Part shown: one piece after another, positions 8,515-18,124 of the stretch
Numbering within the stretch: position 1 is the first letter of the stretch
Layout: every line of letters begins with the position of its first letter
Assembly (NCBI RefSeq): GCF_002904165.1
Contig: NZ_CVTD020000028.1
Location: 20,676-84,675 of the forward strand
Direction of reading: 5' to 3'
Length of the DNA: 64,000 nucleotides
Source: Herbinix hemicellulosilytica
GTDB lineage: Bacteria > Bacillota > Clostridia > Lachnospirales > Lachnospiraceae
Notes under the pieces: model-generated
The model's input: the letters and a program-made list of their open reading frames with translations, nothing else
What the model was told of the DNA's origin: nothing
The model's database searches: none
Made by a program: the position numbers and the translations under genes

Positions 8515-10002
8515 ATGTTGTACATCAGTATATTAATATTAATTTTATTTACACTTCTTTATATCATATCTGTAAAGAAAAGAAATGAGCTGCTATCAGA
8601 GGATTTGAATAAAAAACAGCATACTCTATACTTCTTATACCCTATGGCAGCATATATATTTGAAAAGACCGGCATGGGAAAATTAATTAATAAAACAGAG
8701 ATAAAAAATAAAGTCCGGTCACTTTGTGTCACAGACCAAAAAGATACTTGTATAAAACTCTATCATTATAAAAAATTATCTTACGTTTTGGCTCTTATCT
8801 TTGCTTTTTCGGGTCTCTCATTAATAATATCCCTTCAAAACATCTTTAATAATCCTTCTTACTTTGACGGTGTCTTGACCCGTCCCGATACCGGCAGCGG
8901 CAGCATTAATATCAGGTTAAAATTTCGGATGGAAAACCGGGAAGATAGAAAAGACATTTATGAGGACGAAATAATTATACAAAATAATGCCCGAAATTTT
9001 ACCGATGAAGAATGGAATCAAATATTAGGAGAATCCATACCTTATCTTGAACGGGAAGTACTGGGGGAAAATCAAAGTCCGGATTATATTCAGACGAATC
9101 TTAATTTCTTTACCGAGATTCCGAATACAGGGATAAGTGTTGAGTGGATGCCCGAAGACTACCGCCTTGTTTCGGCAAGCGGGATAGTCCACAATGAGGA
9201 GCTGACCGAAGAAAAGCAAACAAAGGTAAGAGCTATATTAAAATATCGGGACAGAAAAGCTGAGCATACTATTTCATTTACCGTTTGGCCTGCCGTTTTA
9301 AGCAAAAAGGAAAAATTGTATCAAAAGCTTAAGGATTCTATTGCGGAAATTGAAAAACAATCTGACAGCAAAAAAGAGTGGGTCCTGCCCGAGAAACTGG
9401 ATGATTATGATATCAAATGGGAAAAGCCTGTATCTAACCCTGCAGTATCATTGTTTGTGCTTGGTTTGGTTGCTTCCCTATTGATCTGGTTTGCAACCGA
9501 CAGGGACCTGGATAATAAGATAAGGCAAAGAAATACTCAAATGCAAAAAGATTATCCCGAAATAGTGAATAAATTCTGTCTGTTTGTTAATGCCGGTATG
9601 ACGGTTAAACAGGCATGGACAAATATATGTGAAGAATATGCAAATAAGAAAAAACAAAATAATACGGAAAAACGGTATGTATATGAGGAAATGATTATAA
9701 CTTTATATGAACTTAAACTGGGTATACCGGAAGTGCAGGCTTATGAGAGATTCGGCAAAAGAACGGGCCTTTTGTCGTATATGAAATTCAGTTCTTTACT
9801 TGTTCAGAACTTAAAAAAAGGAAATAAGGACATGGTAAACTTATTAAAAGCAGAAGCTATGGAAGCTTATCATGAACGAAAAGAATCAGCTAAAAAGATG
9901 GGAGAAGAAGCTTCTACAAAGCTTTTGGCACCAATGGTTATAATGCTTTTTATTGTTCTGATAATAATTATGGTACCGGCTTTCATGTCTTTTAGTATTT
10001 AA
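8515..10002 (+). CDS. TadC-like platform protein with large extra domain
   Basis: 495 aa, about 200 aa longer than a typical TadC. N-terminal membrane segment at about 2-18, and a second at about 83-102 (LSYVLALIFAFSGLSLII). Then comes a beta-rich, acidic insert of about 190 residues with no recognised motif, a membrane segment (about 308-326), and the C-terminal T2SSF part with NKFCLFVNAGMTVKQAWTNI and a final hydrophobic anchor. The insert, between membrane segments, is predicted to face outside and could be a surface or periplasm-side module of this clostridial type. Confidence 0.8.
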   Translation: MLYISILILILFTLLYIISVKKRNELLSEDLNKKQHTLYFLYPMAAYIFEKTGMGKLINKTEIKNKVRSLCVTDQKDTCIKLYHYKKLSYVLALIFAFSGLSLIISLQNIFNNPSYFDGVLTRPDTGSGSINIRLKFRMENREDRKDIYEDEIIIQNNARNFTDEEWNQILGESIPYLEREVLGENQSPDYIQTNLNFFTEIPNTGISVEWMPEDYRLVSASGIVHNEELTEEKQTKVRAILKYRDRKAEHTISFTVWPAVLSKKEKLYQKLKDSIAEIEKQSDSKKEWVLPEKLDDYDIKWEKPVSNPAVSLFVLGLVASLLIWFATDRDLDNKIRQRNTQMQKDYPEIVNKFCLFVNAGMTVKQAWTNICEEYANKKKQNNTEKRYVYEEMIITLYELKLGIPEVQAYERFGKRTGLLSYMKFSSLLVQNLKKGNKDMVNLLKAEAMEAYHERKESAKKMGEEASTKLLAPMVIMLFIVLIIIMVPAFMSFSI

Positions 10003-10032
10003 ATTCAGAAAAAAAGAAAGGAGTGTTTATAT

Positions 10033-10227
10033 ATGCAAGAGAGAATAAGAGATATGACAAACAAATTTAGAAGGTTTATGTCGGCTGAAGCCAGCGGAAT
10101 CGGAGTAGTGGAAATTATATTAATTATTGTGGTTCTTATAGGTTTGGTAATAATCTTTCGTGACAATATACAGGAGGTTATTCAAACATTATTTGACAGA
10201 ATAGGTGAAGCTATTACCGAAGTTTAA
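10033..10227 (+). CDS. Flp-type pilin-like small protein
   Basis: 64 aa. A short basic N-terminus, then EASGIGVVEIILIIVVLIGLV: a glycine and Glu in front of a hydrophobic helix, the arrangement of type IVb prepilins cut by the prepilin peptidase encoded 3.6 kb downstream. A polar tail follows (RDNIQEVIQTLFDRIGEAITEV). This is the best candidate for the major pilin. RBS AAAGGAG precedes the ATG. Confidence 0.85.
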   Translation: MQERIRDMTNKFRRFMSAEASGIGVVEIILIIVVLIGLVIIFRDNIQEVIQTLFDRIGEAITEV

Positions 10228-10266
10228 AAATTTAAATCAGAATTTACCAAAAAAGGTGTGGTCGGG

Positions 10267-12786
10267 GTGGGATTATTAAAAGGCAATCATAAAGCATCAA
10301 TAACCGTATTTTTAAGCCTTACGCTCTTACTGCTTTTATCGCTTATAATGACTGTTATAGAAGGAGCGAGGCTTACTGCTGCGAGAGTAATTGCCGAAAG
10401 ATCTTTTTTGACATCTTTAGATTCCGTATTGGCGGAATTTTACGGGCCGCTTATGGATGAATATCATATACTTGGCCTTGATGCTTCCTATGGCAAAAGT
10501 GAAATTGACACTTCTTCAATTAATGAAAAAATAAAAAATTATATGTCTTATACCATTAATCCCGAACTGGACTTTAAGAAAAAACCAAACTTTAAATTAT
10601 ACGGAATAACCTTAAAAACGGCAGAAGTTAAAAACGTTGCAAAACTTACGGATTATCGTGGAAGTTTATTTATCCATGAAGTTACGGAATATATGAAATA
10701 TAAAACTGCGGAAAATGCGGCAGAGACTTTTCTTAAGCAAACATCATGGTTTGAGCAGCCCCAAAAAATAAGTATCCTGTATGAAGAAAAAGTAAAACTT
10801 GATGAAGAATTGGTATCTATAGATGAAGGGATACTTGCGTTGATGAAATATTTGGATGGAATATCGACCGGAAAAAAAGGCCTGCTAAGAAATAAGGGCG
10901 GAATATTAAAAACTGAAAAATTTTTTGCCAAAAAGATTCTTTTTGATATCCCCACGATGGAAAACACAGGAATAAACAATAAGCAAATATTTCTTGCCCT
11001 ACAGAATAATTATGTAAATCCGTCCCCAATATTTGAATCAATTTTAAGTAACTTTGAAAAGCTTCAGCTTGTTTTAAGGAATATAGAAGAAGCCCGGGCC
11101 GAAGAAAATAATATACAGGAGCAAATTGAACAAGCCCGATTAAACCTTTCCGGCCTGGAAAGCAATATGTCGTCTTTGGATAAAGATGATATAGAAAAAA
11201 AAGAAAGTTTATCGGCTCAAATCAATGAGATAAAGGCTAGGATATCAGATCTTGAAGATAAAATCCGGGAAATTGAAATAAATATTTCAGAATATACGGA
11301 TGAAAAAAACAAATGTATAAATACCATAGCAGGAAATGGGTCAGAGACAAAAAGCCTTATAGCCGGATGCTTTTATGCGACAGAACAGGCAATTTATGAA
11401 TTGGAACAAATTATAAAGAGTGTAAAAGAAGCTAAACCCAAAATTATATCTTATGAAGAAAATTTAAAAAATTATAAGAATGAAATCGACAAAGAAGTTT
11501 ACGACAGTTTAGAAAAAGAGCTTAATGATATAAAAACCTATCTGCCGGAAAACCGACAGGGATATGACTTTGACCGCATGAAAGCAATCCTTATAAGTAA
11601 TTGTGAGATACTGAAAGAATGCGAAACATTCCTTAACGAAGGATCTAACGCTTTATCAGCCATGAATTTTGATTTGGCAAAAGCCAAATATAAGGAAGCT
11701 TATATTAAGATTTTAGGTTATAAGACCGACGGACTTAATCTTGATTACAGCACATTGTTTATTCAAGGGGAGGATAATCCGGATTTTCTTAAGGCAATAT
11801 CAGATCTCTTTGAACAAGGCATAACCGGTTTGGTAGTGGACAAAGACTTTATTTCATCAAAAAAATTGGGTTCGGGAAATATGCCTTCGGATCTTATATA
11901 TTTTTCTGAAGATAAACAGGAATTTTCTTTTAAAGAATTTTTTAGAAAAATAAAAATAGGCAATAAAAATACCGGTTTGGACCAGTTATTCGGAAGCTTT
12001 GATTATTTGAGCCTTACAGATTTTAAGAAAAACAGCCTGGACTTGGTAGCAAAGCGGATATTATTGCTTGAGTATATTAAGGAGCATTTTTACAAGTTTA
12101 CATTAAATGAAGATGAAAAAAACGAAAAAAAACCCTCTGCTTTGGATTATGAAAGAGAATATCTTATTTACGGAAAAAACGCCGATAAGGACAATCTAGA
12201 TGCCATAATTATGAGATTGATCCTTATCAGGACAGTTCTTAATTTCATTTCTATTTTGGCTGATAAGGGTAAAGTAAGTGAGGCCAAAGTCATAGCAGCT
12301 TCTTTGGTCGGATTTACCGGACTTCCTGTTCTGGTTGCAATTACTCAAAGTGTTTTGATAATATTACTGGCTTTTGCCGAAAGTCTTGTGGATATCTGTG
12401 CATTACTTTTAGGCTATAAAGTACCTTTTATTAAAAAGAAAATTGATTTAAATTATTCTGATTTGATTTTACTGACCAAAGAAAAAATAAAGAAAAAGGC
12501 CCAAGTATATAAGAATGTAAAAGGGATATCTTATAGTGAATATATAAGCTTCTTCCTTTGCATTACCGATCAGACTAAACTTTCATACCGTATGATGGAT
12601 CTGATACAGGAAAACATAAATATGCGCTACGGGGTAAATTTTATTTTTCATAACTGTATATTCGGATTGGAAGCTGAAGCTTTATATGATATTAAACCGT
12701 TATTTACGGTTTTTGGGTTTGTAAAAGAACATCTGGGCTCCGATTTTGAGCGGAATTATGCGGTCAGTTCCGGTTACAGCTACTGA
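10267..12786 (+). CDS. DUF5702-type Tad-locus protein with TadE-like N-terminus and coiled coil
   Basis: About 839 aa. The GTG at 10267 is preferred over the GTG at 10258 because AAAAGG at 10251-10256 is then correctly spaced. The N-terminus HKASITVFLSLTLLLLLSLIMTVIEGARL is a TadE/TadG-like leader followed by one membrane helix. A coiled coil occupies about 265-360 (EENNIQEQIEQARLNLSGLE and onward), and a second hydrophobic region is near 680-720. Such proteins are regular members of clostridial Tad operons (DUF5702 from memory). Likely role: a minor pseudopilin or extracellular pilus component. The exact function is unknown. Confidence 0.75.
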   Translation: MGLLKGNHKASITVFLSLTLLLLLSLIMTVIEGARLTAARVIAERSFLTSLDSVLAEFYGPLMDEYHILGLDASYGKSEIDTSSINEKIKNYMSYTINPELDFKKKPNFKLYGITLKTAEVKNVAKLTDYRGSLFIHEVTEYMKYKTAENAAETFLKQTSWFEQPQKISILYEEKVKLDEELVSIDEGILALMKYLDGISTGKKGLLRNKGGILKTEKFFAKKILFDIPTMENTGINNKQIFLALQNNYVNPSPIFESILSNFEKLQLVLRNIEEARAEENNIQEQIEQARLNLSGLESNMSSLDKDDIEKKESLSAQINEIKARISDLEDKIREIEINISEYTDEKNKCINTIAGNGSETKSLIAGCFYATEQAIYELEQIIKSVKEAKPKIISYEENLKNYKNEIDKEVYDSLEKELNDIKTYLPENRQGYDFDRMKAILISNCEILKECETFLNEGSNALSAMNFDLAKAKYKEAYIKILGYKTDGLNLDYSTLFIQGEDNPDFLKAISDLFEQGITGLVVDKDFISSKKLGSGNMPSDLIYFSEDKQEFSFKEFFRKIKIGNKNTGLDQLFGSFDYLSLTDFKKNSLDLVAKRILLLEYIKEHFYKFTLNEDEKNEKKPSALDYEREYLIYGKNADKDNLDAIIMRLILIRTVLNFISILADKGKVSEAKVIAASLVGFTGLPVLVAITQSVLIILLAFAESLVDICALLLGYKVPFIKKKIDLNYSDLILLTKEKIKKKAQVYKNVKGISYSEYISFFLCITDQTKLSYRMMDLIQENINMRYGVNFIFHNCIFGLEAEALYDIKPLFTVFGFVKEHLGSDFERNYAVSSGYSY

Positions 12787-12801
12787 AGTTAAGTTAAATG
12801 G

Positions 12802-12952
12802 TGGCCTGGAATGTCCGTTCTTCTATATGTTCTTAAGTCACTTCTTTAAAACATTTCATATATTCAAAATTTAAAATAAATCAAATAACTCTCTCCAGGG
12901 AATCATTTGCCGTAATAAACTTTTAATCAGGAAGAACGGACATTCCAGGCCA
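12802..12952. repeat. 151-bp element with perfect 22-bp terminal inverted repeats
   Basis: The arm at 12802-12823 (begins TGGCCTGGAATG, ends GTTCTTC) is the exact reverse complement of 12931-12952. The 107 bases between are AT-rich and contain no coding frame of note. The element fills the gap between two Tad genes. The perfect arms could be the ends of a small non-autonomous transposon (MITE-like) or a 22-bp RNA stem within the operon mRNA. I see no clear target duplication. Confidence 0.85.
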
Positions 12953-12982
12953 TCAATAAAAAGGGTTTAAGGTAAATGAGGT

Positions 12983-13861
12983 ATGGAAAAAAAGAAAAAG
13001 AGTATTATAAGTGCTTCATTGACGGTCGAAACATCTTTGGTATTGCCGGTTTTTTTGATTTTCTTTGCTGTATTTTTATATTTTATCCAAATTTTTATCC
13101 TGCAGGAAAAACTGCAGCAGGTTATTACCGATGTAGGGCTTAGTTATGCAAAAACGGCATATTTTTATTCGGATTTTTTAAATATAGACGAAGCGAAAAA
13201 TTTTGATGAATCTTTCCTGGATGAAGAATTGCGGGAAGAGTTACGGATATTTCTTGATGCCGCAGGTTATGCTGGCATGATTAAATATGCCGTAAAAAGC
13301 AGACTGAATGAAATAAGTTTTAATTCATCCTGTATAGCCGGAGGATTGGAAGGAATAAATTTTGACTGCTCCAAGGTTATGCAGGGCAGCGATGACATAG
13401 ATATAGTAGCCAGCTATAAGGTAAGAATACCCATCCGTTTTTTCGGTTTGCCTGAAATAGATATGATTCAAAGGGTAAGGTTAAGAGCCTGGAGTGGACT
13501 AAAGCTTCCTCCCTTATATTCGGTGGTAGAAGATGATGATAAGAGCAAGGATAAGACTGTATATGTAACCGAATCCGGTTCTGTATATCACCTGGACATA
13601 AATTGCTCCCATATAAAACTGTCGGTAAAAGCCATAAACCAAATACCCACATGGCAAAGAAACAATAATGGAGGAAAATATTATCCCTGCGAATCATGCA
13701 TTAAAGGAGAACATCCGGAAACCGGAATCTATTTTATAACTGCTTACGGGGACAGATATCATATAAAAGAGGATTGTTCCCGGATAAAAAGAACCATACG
13801 GCAGGTATCCTTATCTGAAGTGGAACATTTGCCCCCCTGTAAAAGATGTAAAGGAGGATAA
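12983..13861 (+). CDS. TadE-like pseudopilin with duplicated Cys-rich C-terminal motif
   Basis: 292 aa. The N-terminus IISASLTVETSLVLPVFLIFF is a TadE-type leader, with the conserved Glu before the hydrophobic helix. After a globular middle comes a tandem pair of motifs: YHLDINCSHIKLS...YYPCESC (about 203-235) and YHIKEDCSRIKRT...LPPCKRC (about 255-290). Each has the form YH-x4-C-[S]-x-I ... PC-x2-C, resembling the small metal-binding modules of Ada-like proteins and suggesting bound zinc or disulfides. TadE-like proteins are membrane-anchored components of Tad pili. It is followed immediately by the prepilin peptidase gene. Confidence 0.8.
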   Translation: MEKKKKSIISASLTVETSLVLPVFLIFFAVFLYFIQIFILQEKLQQVITDVGLSYAKTAYFYSDFLNIDEAKNFDESFLDEELREELRIFLDAAGYAGMIKYAVKSRLNEISFNSSCIAGGLEGINFDCSKVMQGSDDIDIVASYKVRIPIRFFGLPEIDMIQRVRLRAWSGLKLPPLYSVVEDDDKSKDKTVYVTESGSVYHLDINCSHIKLSVKAINQIPTWQRNNNGGKYYPCESCIKGEHPETGIYFITAYGDRYHIKEDCSRIKRTIRQVSLSEVEHLPPCKRCKGG

Positions 13862-13863
13862 TT

Positions 13864-14298
13864 ATGTGGGAATATGTTTTAAAAGGCCTGATAGGGTTGT
13901 TTCTTATAACAACTGCCGCTCAGGATATAATTTCAAGAAAAATTAAAGTCTGGGTGGTGGCACTGTATACCTTGCTGGTATGTATTTGTATCCCCTTTTG
14001 CCCCTCTTTAACCGTACTTGACAGATTATTTGGATTGCTGCTTGGAACAGGGGTGGTATTACTAAGTAAGGCTACTAAAGGAAAAATAGGAATGGGCGAC
14101 GGACTTGTACTTAGTGTAACGGGGTTAGGCTTAGGATTCTGGTGCAACCTGGAACTTTTTGCCTTGGCCCTTGCGATTGCGGCAGCCTTTTCAGTTTTTC
14201 TTCTGATACTGCGGCTTGTCAATATGAAAAACAGTATACCTTTCATTCCTTTTATATTATTTTCTTATTTATTTTTACATATCCCCATATGGGCATAA
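13864..14298 (+). CDS. Prepilin peptidase (A24 family, CpaA/TadV type)
   Basis: 144-aa membrane aspartic protease. The first catalytic aspartate is in AAQDIISRKI near residue 20 and the second in KIGMGDGLVL (GxGD motif) near residue 80. Short TadV/CpaA enzymes lack the N-terminal methylase domain of PilD, as here. It should cleave the Flp-like pilin and the TadE-like proteins of this operon. Spacing to the gene before it is 2 bp. Confidence 0.92.
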   Translation: MWEYVLKGLIGLFLITTAAQDIISRKIKVWVVALYTLLVCICIPFCPSLTVLDRLFGLLLGTGVVLLSKATKGKIGMGDGLVLSVTGLGLGFWCNLELFALALAIAAAFSVFLLILRLVNMKNSIPFIPFILFSYLFLHIPIWA

Positions 14299-14367
14299 AT
14301 CTACTTTGATATAAAATAAATTGCAATACAAAATATTTTATAAGGTTTTCTTAAGGAGAGGAAAAGC

Positions 14368-14934
14368 TTGTCTAAAACAGTCAATGGAAAGTTTACCGTA
14401 GAGGCCGCACTTGTTATGCCGGTTGTACTGCTTGCTATAGTTTCTGTCATATTTATGTCCTTTTATCTTTATGATTATTGCAGAATTCAGGGTATTACAG
14501 ATTCTTTACTTCATAAGGCTGCCTTATATCTAAAACATGAATCTGACATAGAAAACGGGAAAATATTTTACGAAGATATAGAAAAACAGGGAGTTTTTTA
14601 TCAGGCTTTTTCAATTCCCGATTACAAAATACACAGTATGGAAAGTCTTTTATCCAAAAAATTGTCAAGAGGTCTTATTGCTACAGAAGTTACGGATGTA
14701 AAAGTATCTGCGGATAGTTTTAAGGTGATCGCATATGTTGAAGGAGTGTTTCAGTTACCCATAAAAGGTATAGGTATTTTGCCGATTAATGAAAAAACCG
14801 TAAGGGTTAAAGCCGAGAGAAAAATTCATAACCCCGCAAATACGGTCCGCATATATGAAGTAATTTTAGAACTGGGGTCAAAGATTAATGGGCTTAATAA
14901 ATTGGAAGATAAGCTGAAAACCCTGTTGCCATAA
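14368..14934 (+). CDS. TadE-like pseudopilin, TTG start
   Basis: 188 aa. TTG start at 14368, chosen because AAGGAGAG lies 8-9 bases before it. The N-terminus GKFTVEAALVMPVVLLAIVSVIFMSF is a classic TadE prepilin-like leader (Glu before the hydrophobic helix). The rest is a soluble domain without recognised motifs. Second TadE-like protein of the operon; probably a minor pseudopilin. Confidence 0.85.
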   Translation: MSKTVNGKFTVEAALVMPVVLLAIVSVIFMSFYLYDYCRIQGITDSLLHKAALYLKHESDIENGKIFYEDIEKQGVFYQAFSIPDYKIHSMESLLSKKLSRGLIATEVTDVKVSADSFKVIAYVEGVFQLPIKGIGILPINEKTVRVKAERKIHNPANTVRIYEVILELGSKINGLNKLEDKLKTLLP

Positions 14935-14946
14935 AGGAGAATGATT

Positions 14947-16335
14947 ATGGAAGCAAATTATATAAAAGACCTTAGAAGTAATTATCTTGTATTTTCTAAA
15001 GAAAACCAAAGCAGTGAAAATTCATATTGTATAAAAATGCTGCAGGCTAATGAGATACCCGGTATTTTAAGACCGGATTTAAGATTTATTGATAACAAGG
15101 TTTTTTATTACTATGATATAACTTCAAAACAAGCTCTGGATGTTATATATGAAAAATCTCCGATAAGTTACAGGCAGCTAAAAAATTTATTTATTAATAT
15201 AACGGAGATTATGGATCAGACTTATGAATATCTGCTTGATGAAAATGATCTTATTTTGGAGCCCAAATATATTTATACAGATCTATCTTTAGGGAACATT
15301 AGCTTATGTTATCTTCCCGGCTATAACACGGATATAAGAAAACAGTTGGTCAATTTGATAGAATACCTTATGAACAAAGTCGATTATAAAGACAACGAGG
15401 CGGTACTATATATATATAATTTATATGCCATAAGCAGAGAGGAAGGGTTTTCTTATAAAAAATTCATAATGCAAGCAAAAGAAGATACGCACAGTAGCCA
15501 AGCATCTGAAAATATCAGGTCAGGAAAGAGCAAAATTTCGGATAAGAATGAAGAAGAAACTAAACAGGAGAAAAAGACTGAAAATAAGGAAGCTGTTATT
15601 CAAATACCGGTCATGCAGGAGAAAATATCAGATGACCGGGAAATATATTATTATCCCATAAAAACATACATATATACAGCTGCGTGCTGTATTGGGGCAA
15701 TATCAGTTTTTTTAGCCGGCATTAAATCAAGAATTGTTTATACATCACTGGGAACCAGGTTAGATTACAGTAAACTAGTGTTTCTGATTTTGATATTGTC
15801 TGCCGTTAGCGCTTATTTATTAAAAAGGATTTGGGACAAAAATAACCGGAAAACCAAGGTTATAAGAAAGATAGAGTATATAAACCCACCGCAAAATTCG
15901 GATGAGTTTGATGAGAGTTTTTCGACCGATGTTAAACAGACGCAATGTACGCCATCTTTCAGTGAACCAGACATAGATCAAAATTATAAAGAAATAAATC
16001 CTACGGTTTTGCTCAATAAGGATATGCAGTCTTACATATGCCGTCTGGAACCTATAGATGATACATGCGAGGTTATTTATATAAGGAGTTTCCCTTTTAT
16101 AATAGGAAAACATAAAGATAACGTGGATTATTTCCTTAATAAAGAAATCGTAAGCAGATATCATGTAAAGATAACAAAAGAAGACAGCAAATACTATATA
16201 ATGGATTTGAATTCTTTAAACGGAACCTGCCTTAATAATAAGACTCTTTGCTGTTATCAAAGGTATGAGCTTAAAGAAGGTGACGAAATATCTATAGCCG
16301 GTATAAGATATATATTTAGGGATAGTGTTTATTAA
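14947..16335 (+). CDS. Membrane protein with N-terminal DUF6382-like and C-terminal FHA domain
   Basis: 462 aa, last gene of the Tad operon. The ATG at 14947 is preferred over 14941 because AAAGGAGA ends directly before 14941. The N-terminal 160 residues resemble the domain found in clostridial Tad-locus FHA proteins (DUF6382 from memory). A charged linker, two membrane helices (about 240-260 and 277-293) and a C-terminal FHA domain follow, with FIIGKHKDNVDY, SRYHVKI and DLNSLNGT marking the phosphothreonine pocket. An FHA domain implies control of the pilus by a Ser/Thr kinase, which is not encoded in this window. Confidence 0.85.
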   Translation: MEANYIKDLRSNYLVFSKENQSSENSYCIKMLQANEIPGILRPDLRFIDNKVFYYYDITSKQALDVIYEKSPISYRQLKNLFINITEIMDQTYEYLLDENDLILEPKYIYTDLSLGNISLCYLPGYNTDIRKQLVNLIEYLMNKVDYKDNEAVLYIYNLYAISREEGFSYKKFIMQAKEDTHSSQASENIRSGKSKISDKNEEETKQEKKTENKEAVIQIPVMQEKISDDREIYYYPIKTYIYTAACCIGAISVFLAGIKSRIVYTSLGTRLDYSKLVFLILILSAVSAYLLKRIWDKNNRKTKVIRKIEYINPPQNSDEFDESFSTDVKQTQCTPSFSEPDIDQNYKEINPTVLLNKDMQSYICRLEPIDDTCEVIYIRSFPFIIGKHKDNVDYFLNKEIVSRYHVKITKEDSKYYIMDLNSLNGTCLNNKTLCCYQRYELKEGDEISIAGIRYIFRDSVY

Positions 16336-16350
16336 AGCAGGGGTATGCAG

Positions 16351-16377
16351 ATATAACCTGATAATCTCAGGTTATAT
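16351..16377 (+). terminator. Inverted repeat after the Tad operon
   Basis: Perfect 11-bp stem ATATAACCTGA / TCAGGTTATAT with a 5-nt loop, 15 bp behind the last Tad gene. No T-tract follows directly (the next T-rich run is about 20 bases on), so it is a weak terminator or a 3'-end stabilising hairpin. Confidence 0.5.
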
Positions 16378-16546
16378 CTAAAAGCCTCTGTTATTATTTT
16401 TAAGAGAAAAATATACTGCTTTTTTATGCATGAATTACTTTTTAAAGCCGTAATAAAGCGTAAATAGACCCAAACTGTTCTTTTACTTAAATGACGGTGG
16501 GTGTTTTGTAAAATTAGGTATATTGTTGGGTTTTTGCAGAATTATA

Positions 16547-16576
16547 TTGTAATTACAAGATTAAGAATGCTACAAT
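16547..16576 (+). promoter_or_regulatory. glpK promoter with palindromic -35 region
   Basis: TTGTAA (16547-16552), 18-bp spacer, TACAAT (16571-16576), about 38 bp before the glpK start. The -35 box is embedded in the 12-bp perfect palindrome TTGTAATTACAA (16547-16558), a plausible repressor operator. Confidence 0.6.
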
Positions 16577-16613
16577 AATATTAAATTGGAAATAAAGCGG
16601 GGGTTTTTATTTC

Positions 16614-18107
16614 ATGAAAAAATATGTGATGGCTTTTGACCAGGGAACAACCAGTTCCCGCTGTATTATATTTGACAAATCAGGAAAAATTAAAAGCATG
16701 GCGGCAAAAGAATTTACCCAGATATATCCGAAGCCCGGCTGGGTAGAGCATGACCCGATGGAAATTTGGTCATCTCAGATTTCTGTTGCTACTGAGGCTA
16801 TGGCCAAACTGGGAATAGAAGCGGATGAGATAGCCGCTATTGGAATAACAAACCAAAGGGAAACAACCATAGTATGGAACAAGCAAACAGGGCAGCCTGT
16901 TTATAATGCAATTGTATGGCAATGCAGAAGAACTGCGGATATGGTAGAGGATTTAAAGAAAAAGGGCTTTGAAGTCTATATCAGAAAGACAACGGGATTA
17001 ATTCCGGATGCTTACTTTTCTGCCACTAAAATTAAATGGATTCTTGATAATGTTCCCGGGGCAAGAAAAGAAGCCGAAAAAGGGAATCTTTTATTCGGAA
17101 CGGTTGATACATGGCTTATCTGGAATCTGACAAAAGGAAGAACTTTTGTAACGGATTATACCAATGCTTCCAGAACCATGCTTTTTGATATAAGAAGACT
17201 GGCCTGGGACAACAAAATCTTAAATGCACTTGATATACCTTATGAAATGCTTCCCGAGGTTAAGCCATCCAGTTGCTTATACAGTGTAACTGACAGATCG
17301 CTTTTCGGAGAAGAAATACCCATTTCGGGAGCAGCAGGAGACCAGCAGGCAGCCCTTTTTGGTCAATGCTGTTTTTCAAAAGGGGAAGCAAAAAATACTT
17401 ACGGCACCGGCTGCTTCCTTCTTATGAATACAGGGGAAGATGCAGTTGTATCCAAGCATGGCCTTCTTACAACAATTGCAGCCTGTACAGACGACAAACC
17501 CGTATATGCCCTGGAGGGAAGCGTGTTTGTTGCAGGTGCTGCCGTACAGTGGCTGAGGGATGAGTTAAGGTTAATCCGGAATGCTGCAGAGAGCGAAAAA
17601 TACGCCCTGGAAGTAGAGGATACCAACGGGGTATATGTAATTCCGGCTTTTACCGGACTTGGAGCACCTTATTGGGATCAGTATGCAAGAGGGGCAATTG
17701 TCGGTATTACCAGGGGATGTAACCGTGAGCATATAATCCGGGCCACCTTAGAATCCATAGCATATCAGACTTTTGATGTTATAAAAGCCATGGAAAAAGA
17801 TTTGGGAGAAAACATAAAATCCCTGAAAGTGGACGGAGGGGCTTGTGCTAATAACTTTTTAATGCAATTTCAGGCAGATATCCTTAATACCCCGGTGCAT
17901 AAACCGGAATGCATTGAAACGACAGCCCTGGGAGCGGCATATCTTGCAGGTTTGGCAGTTGAATTCTGGAAAGACAGGGATGAAATAAAGAAGAACTGGG
18001 CTCTGTCAAAAACTTTTAAACCCAATATGGAGCAGGAACACAGAGAAAACCTTCTTAAAGGCTGGCACAAAGCGGTCGGAAGGTCGTTTGCCTGGGCTCA
18101 GGATTAG
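16614..18107 (+). CDS. glpK: Glycerol kinase
   Basis: 497-aa cytoplasmic FGGY-family kinase that phosphorylates glycerol to sn-glycerol 3-phosphate, trapping it for glycolysis or lipid synthesis. Signature motifs: [15 protein letters not shown] (phosphate 1), [18 protein letters not shown] with the glycerol-binding Arg, [13 protein letters not shown] and [16 protein letters not shown] (FGGY signature 2). The length is normal for GlpK. No glpF or glpD neighbour is present; the gene has its own promoter and is followed by an unrelated rhomboid gene after 17 bp. Confidence 0.97.
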   Translation: MKKYVMAFDQGTTSSRCIIFDKSGKIKSMAAKEFTQIYPKPGWVEHDPMEIWSSQISVATEAMAKLGIEADEIAAIGITNQRETTIVWNKQTGQPVYNAIVWQCRRTADMVEDLKKKGFEVYIRKTTGLIPDAYFSATKIKWILDNVPGARKEAEKGNLLFGTVDTWLIWNLTKGRTFVTDYTNASRTMLFDIRRLAWDNKILNALDIPYEMLPEVKPSSCLYSVTDRSLFGEEIPISGAAGDQQAALFGQCCFSKGEAKNTYGTGCFLLMNTGEDAVVSKHGLLTTIAACTDDKPVYALEGSVFVAGAAVQWLRDELRLIRNAAESEKYALEVEDTNGVYVIPAFTGLGAPYWDQYARGAIVGITRGCNREHIIRATLESIAYQTFDVIKAMEKDLGENIKSLKVDGGACANNFLMQFQADILNTPVHKPECIETTALGAAYLAGLAVEFWKDRDEIKKNWALSKTFKPNMEQEHRENLLKGWHKAVGRSFAWAQD

Positions 18108-18124
18108 AATGGGATAAGGATATT

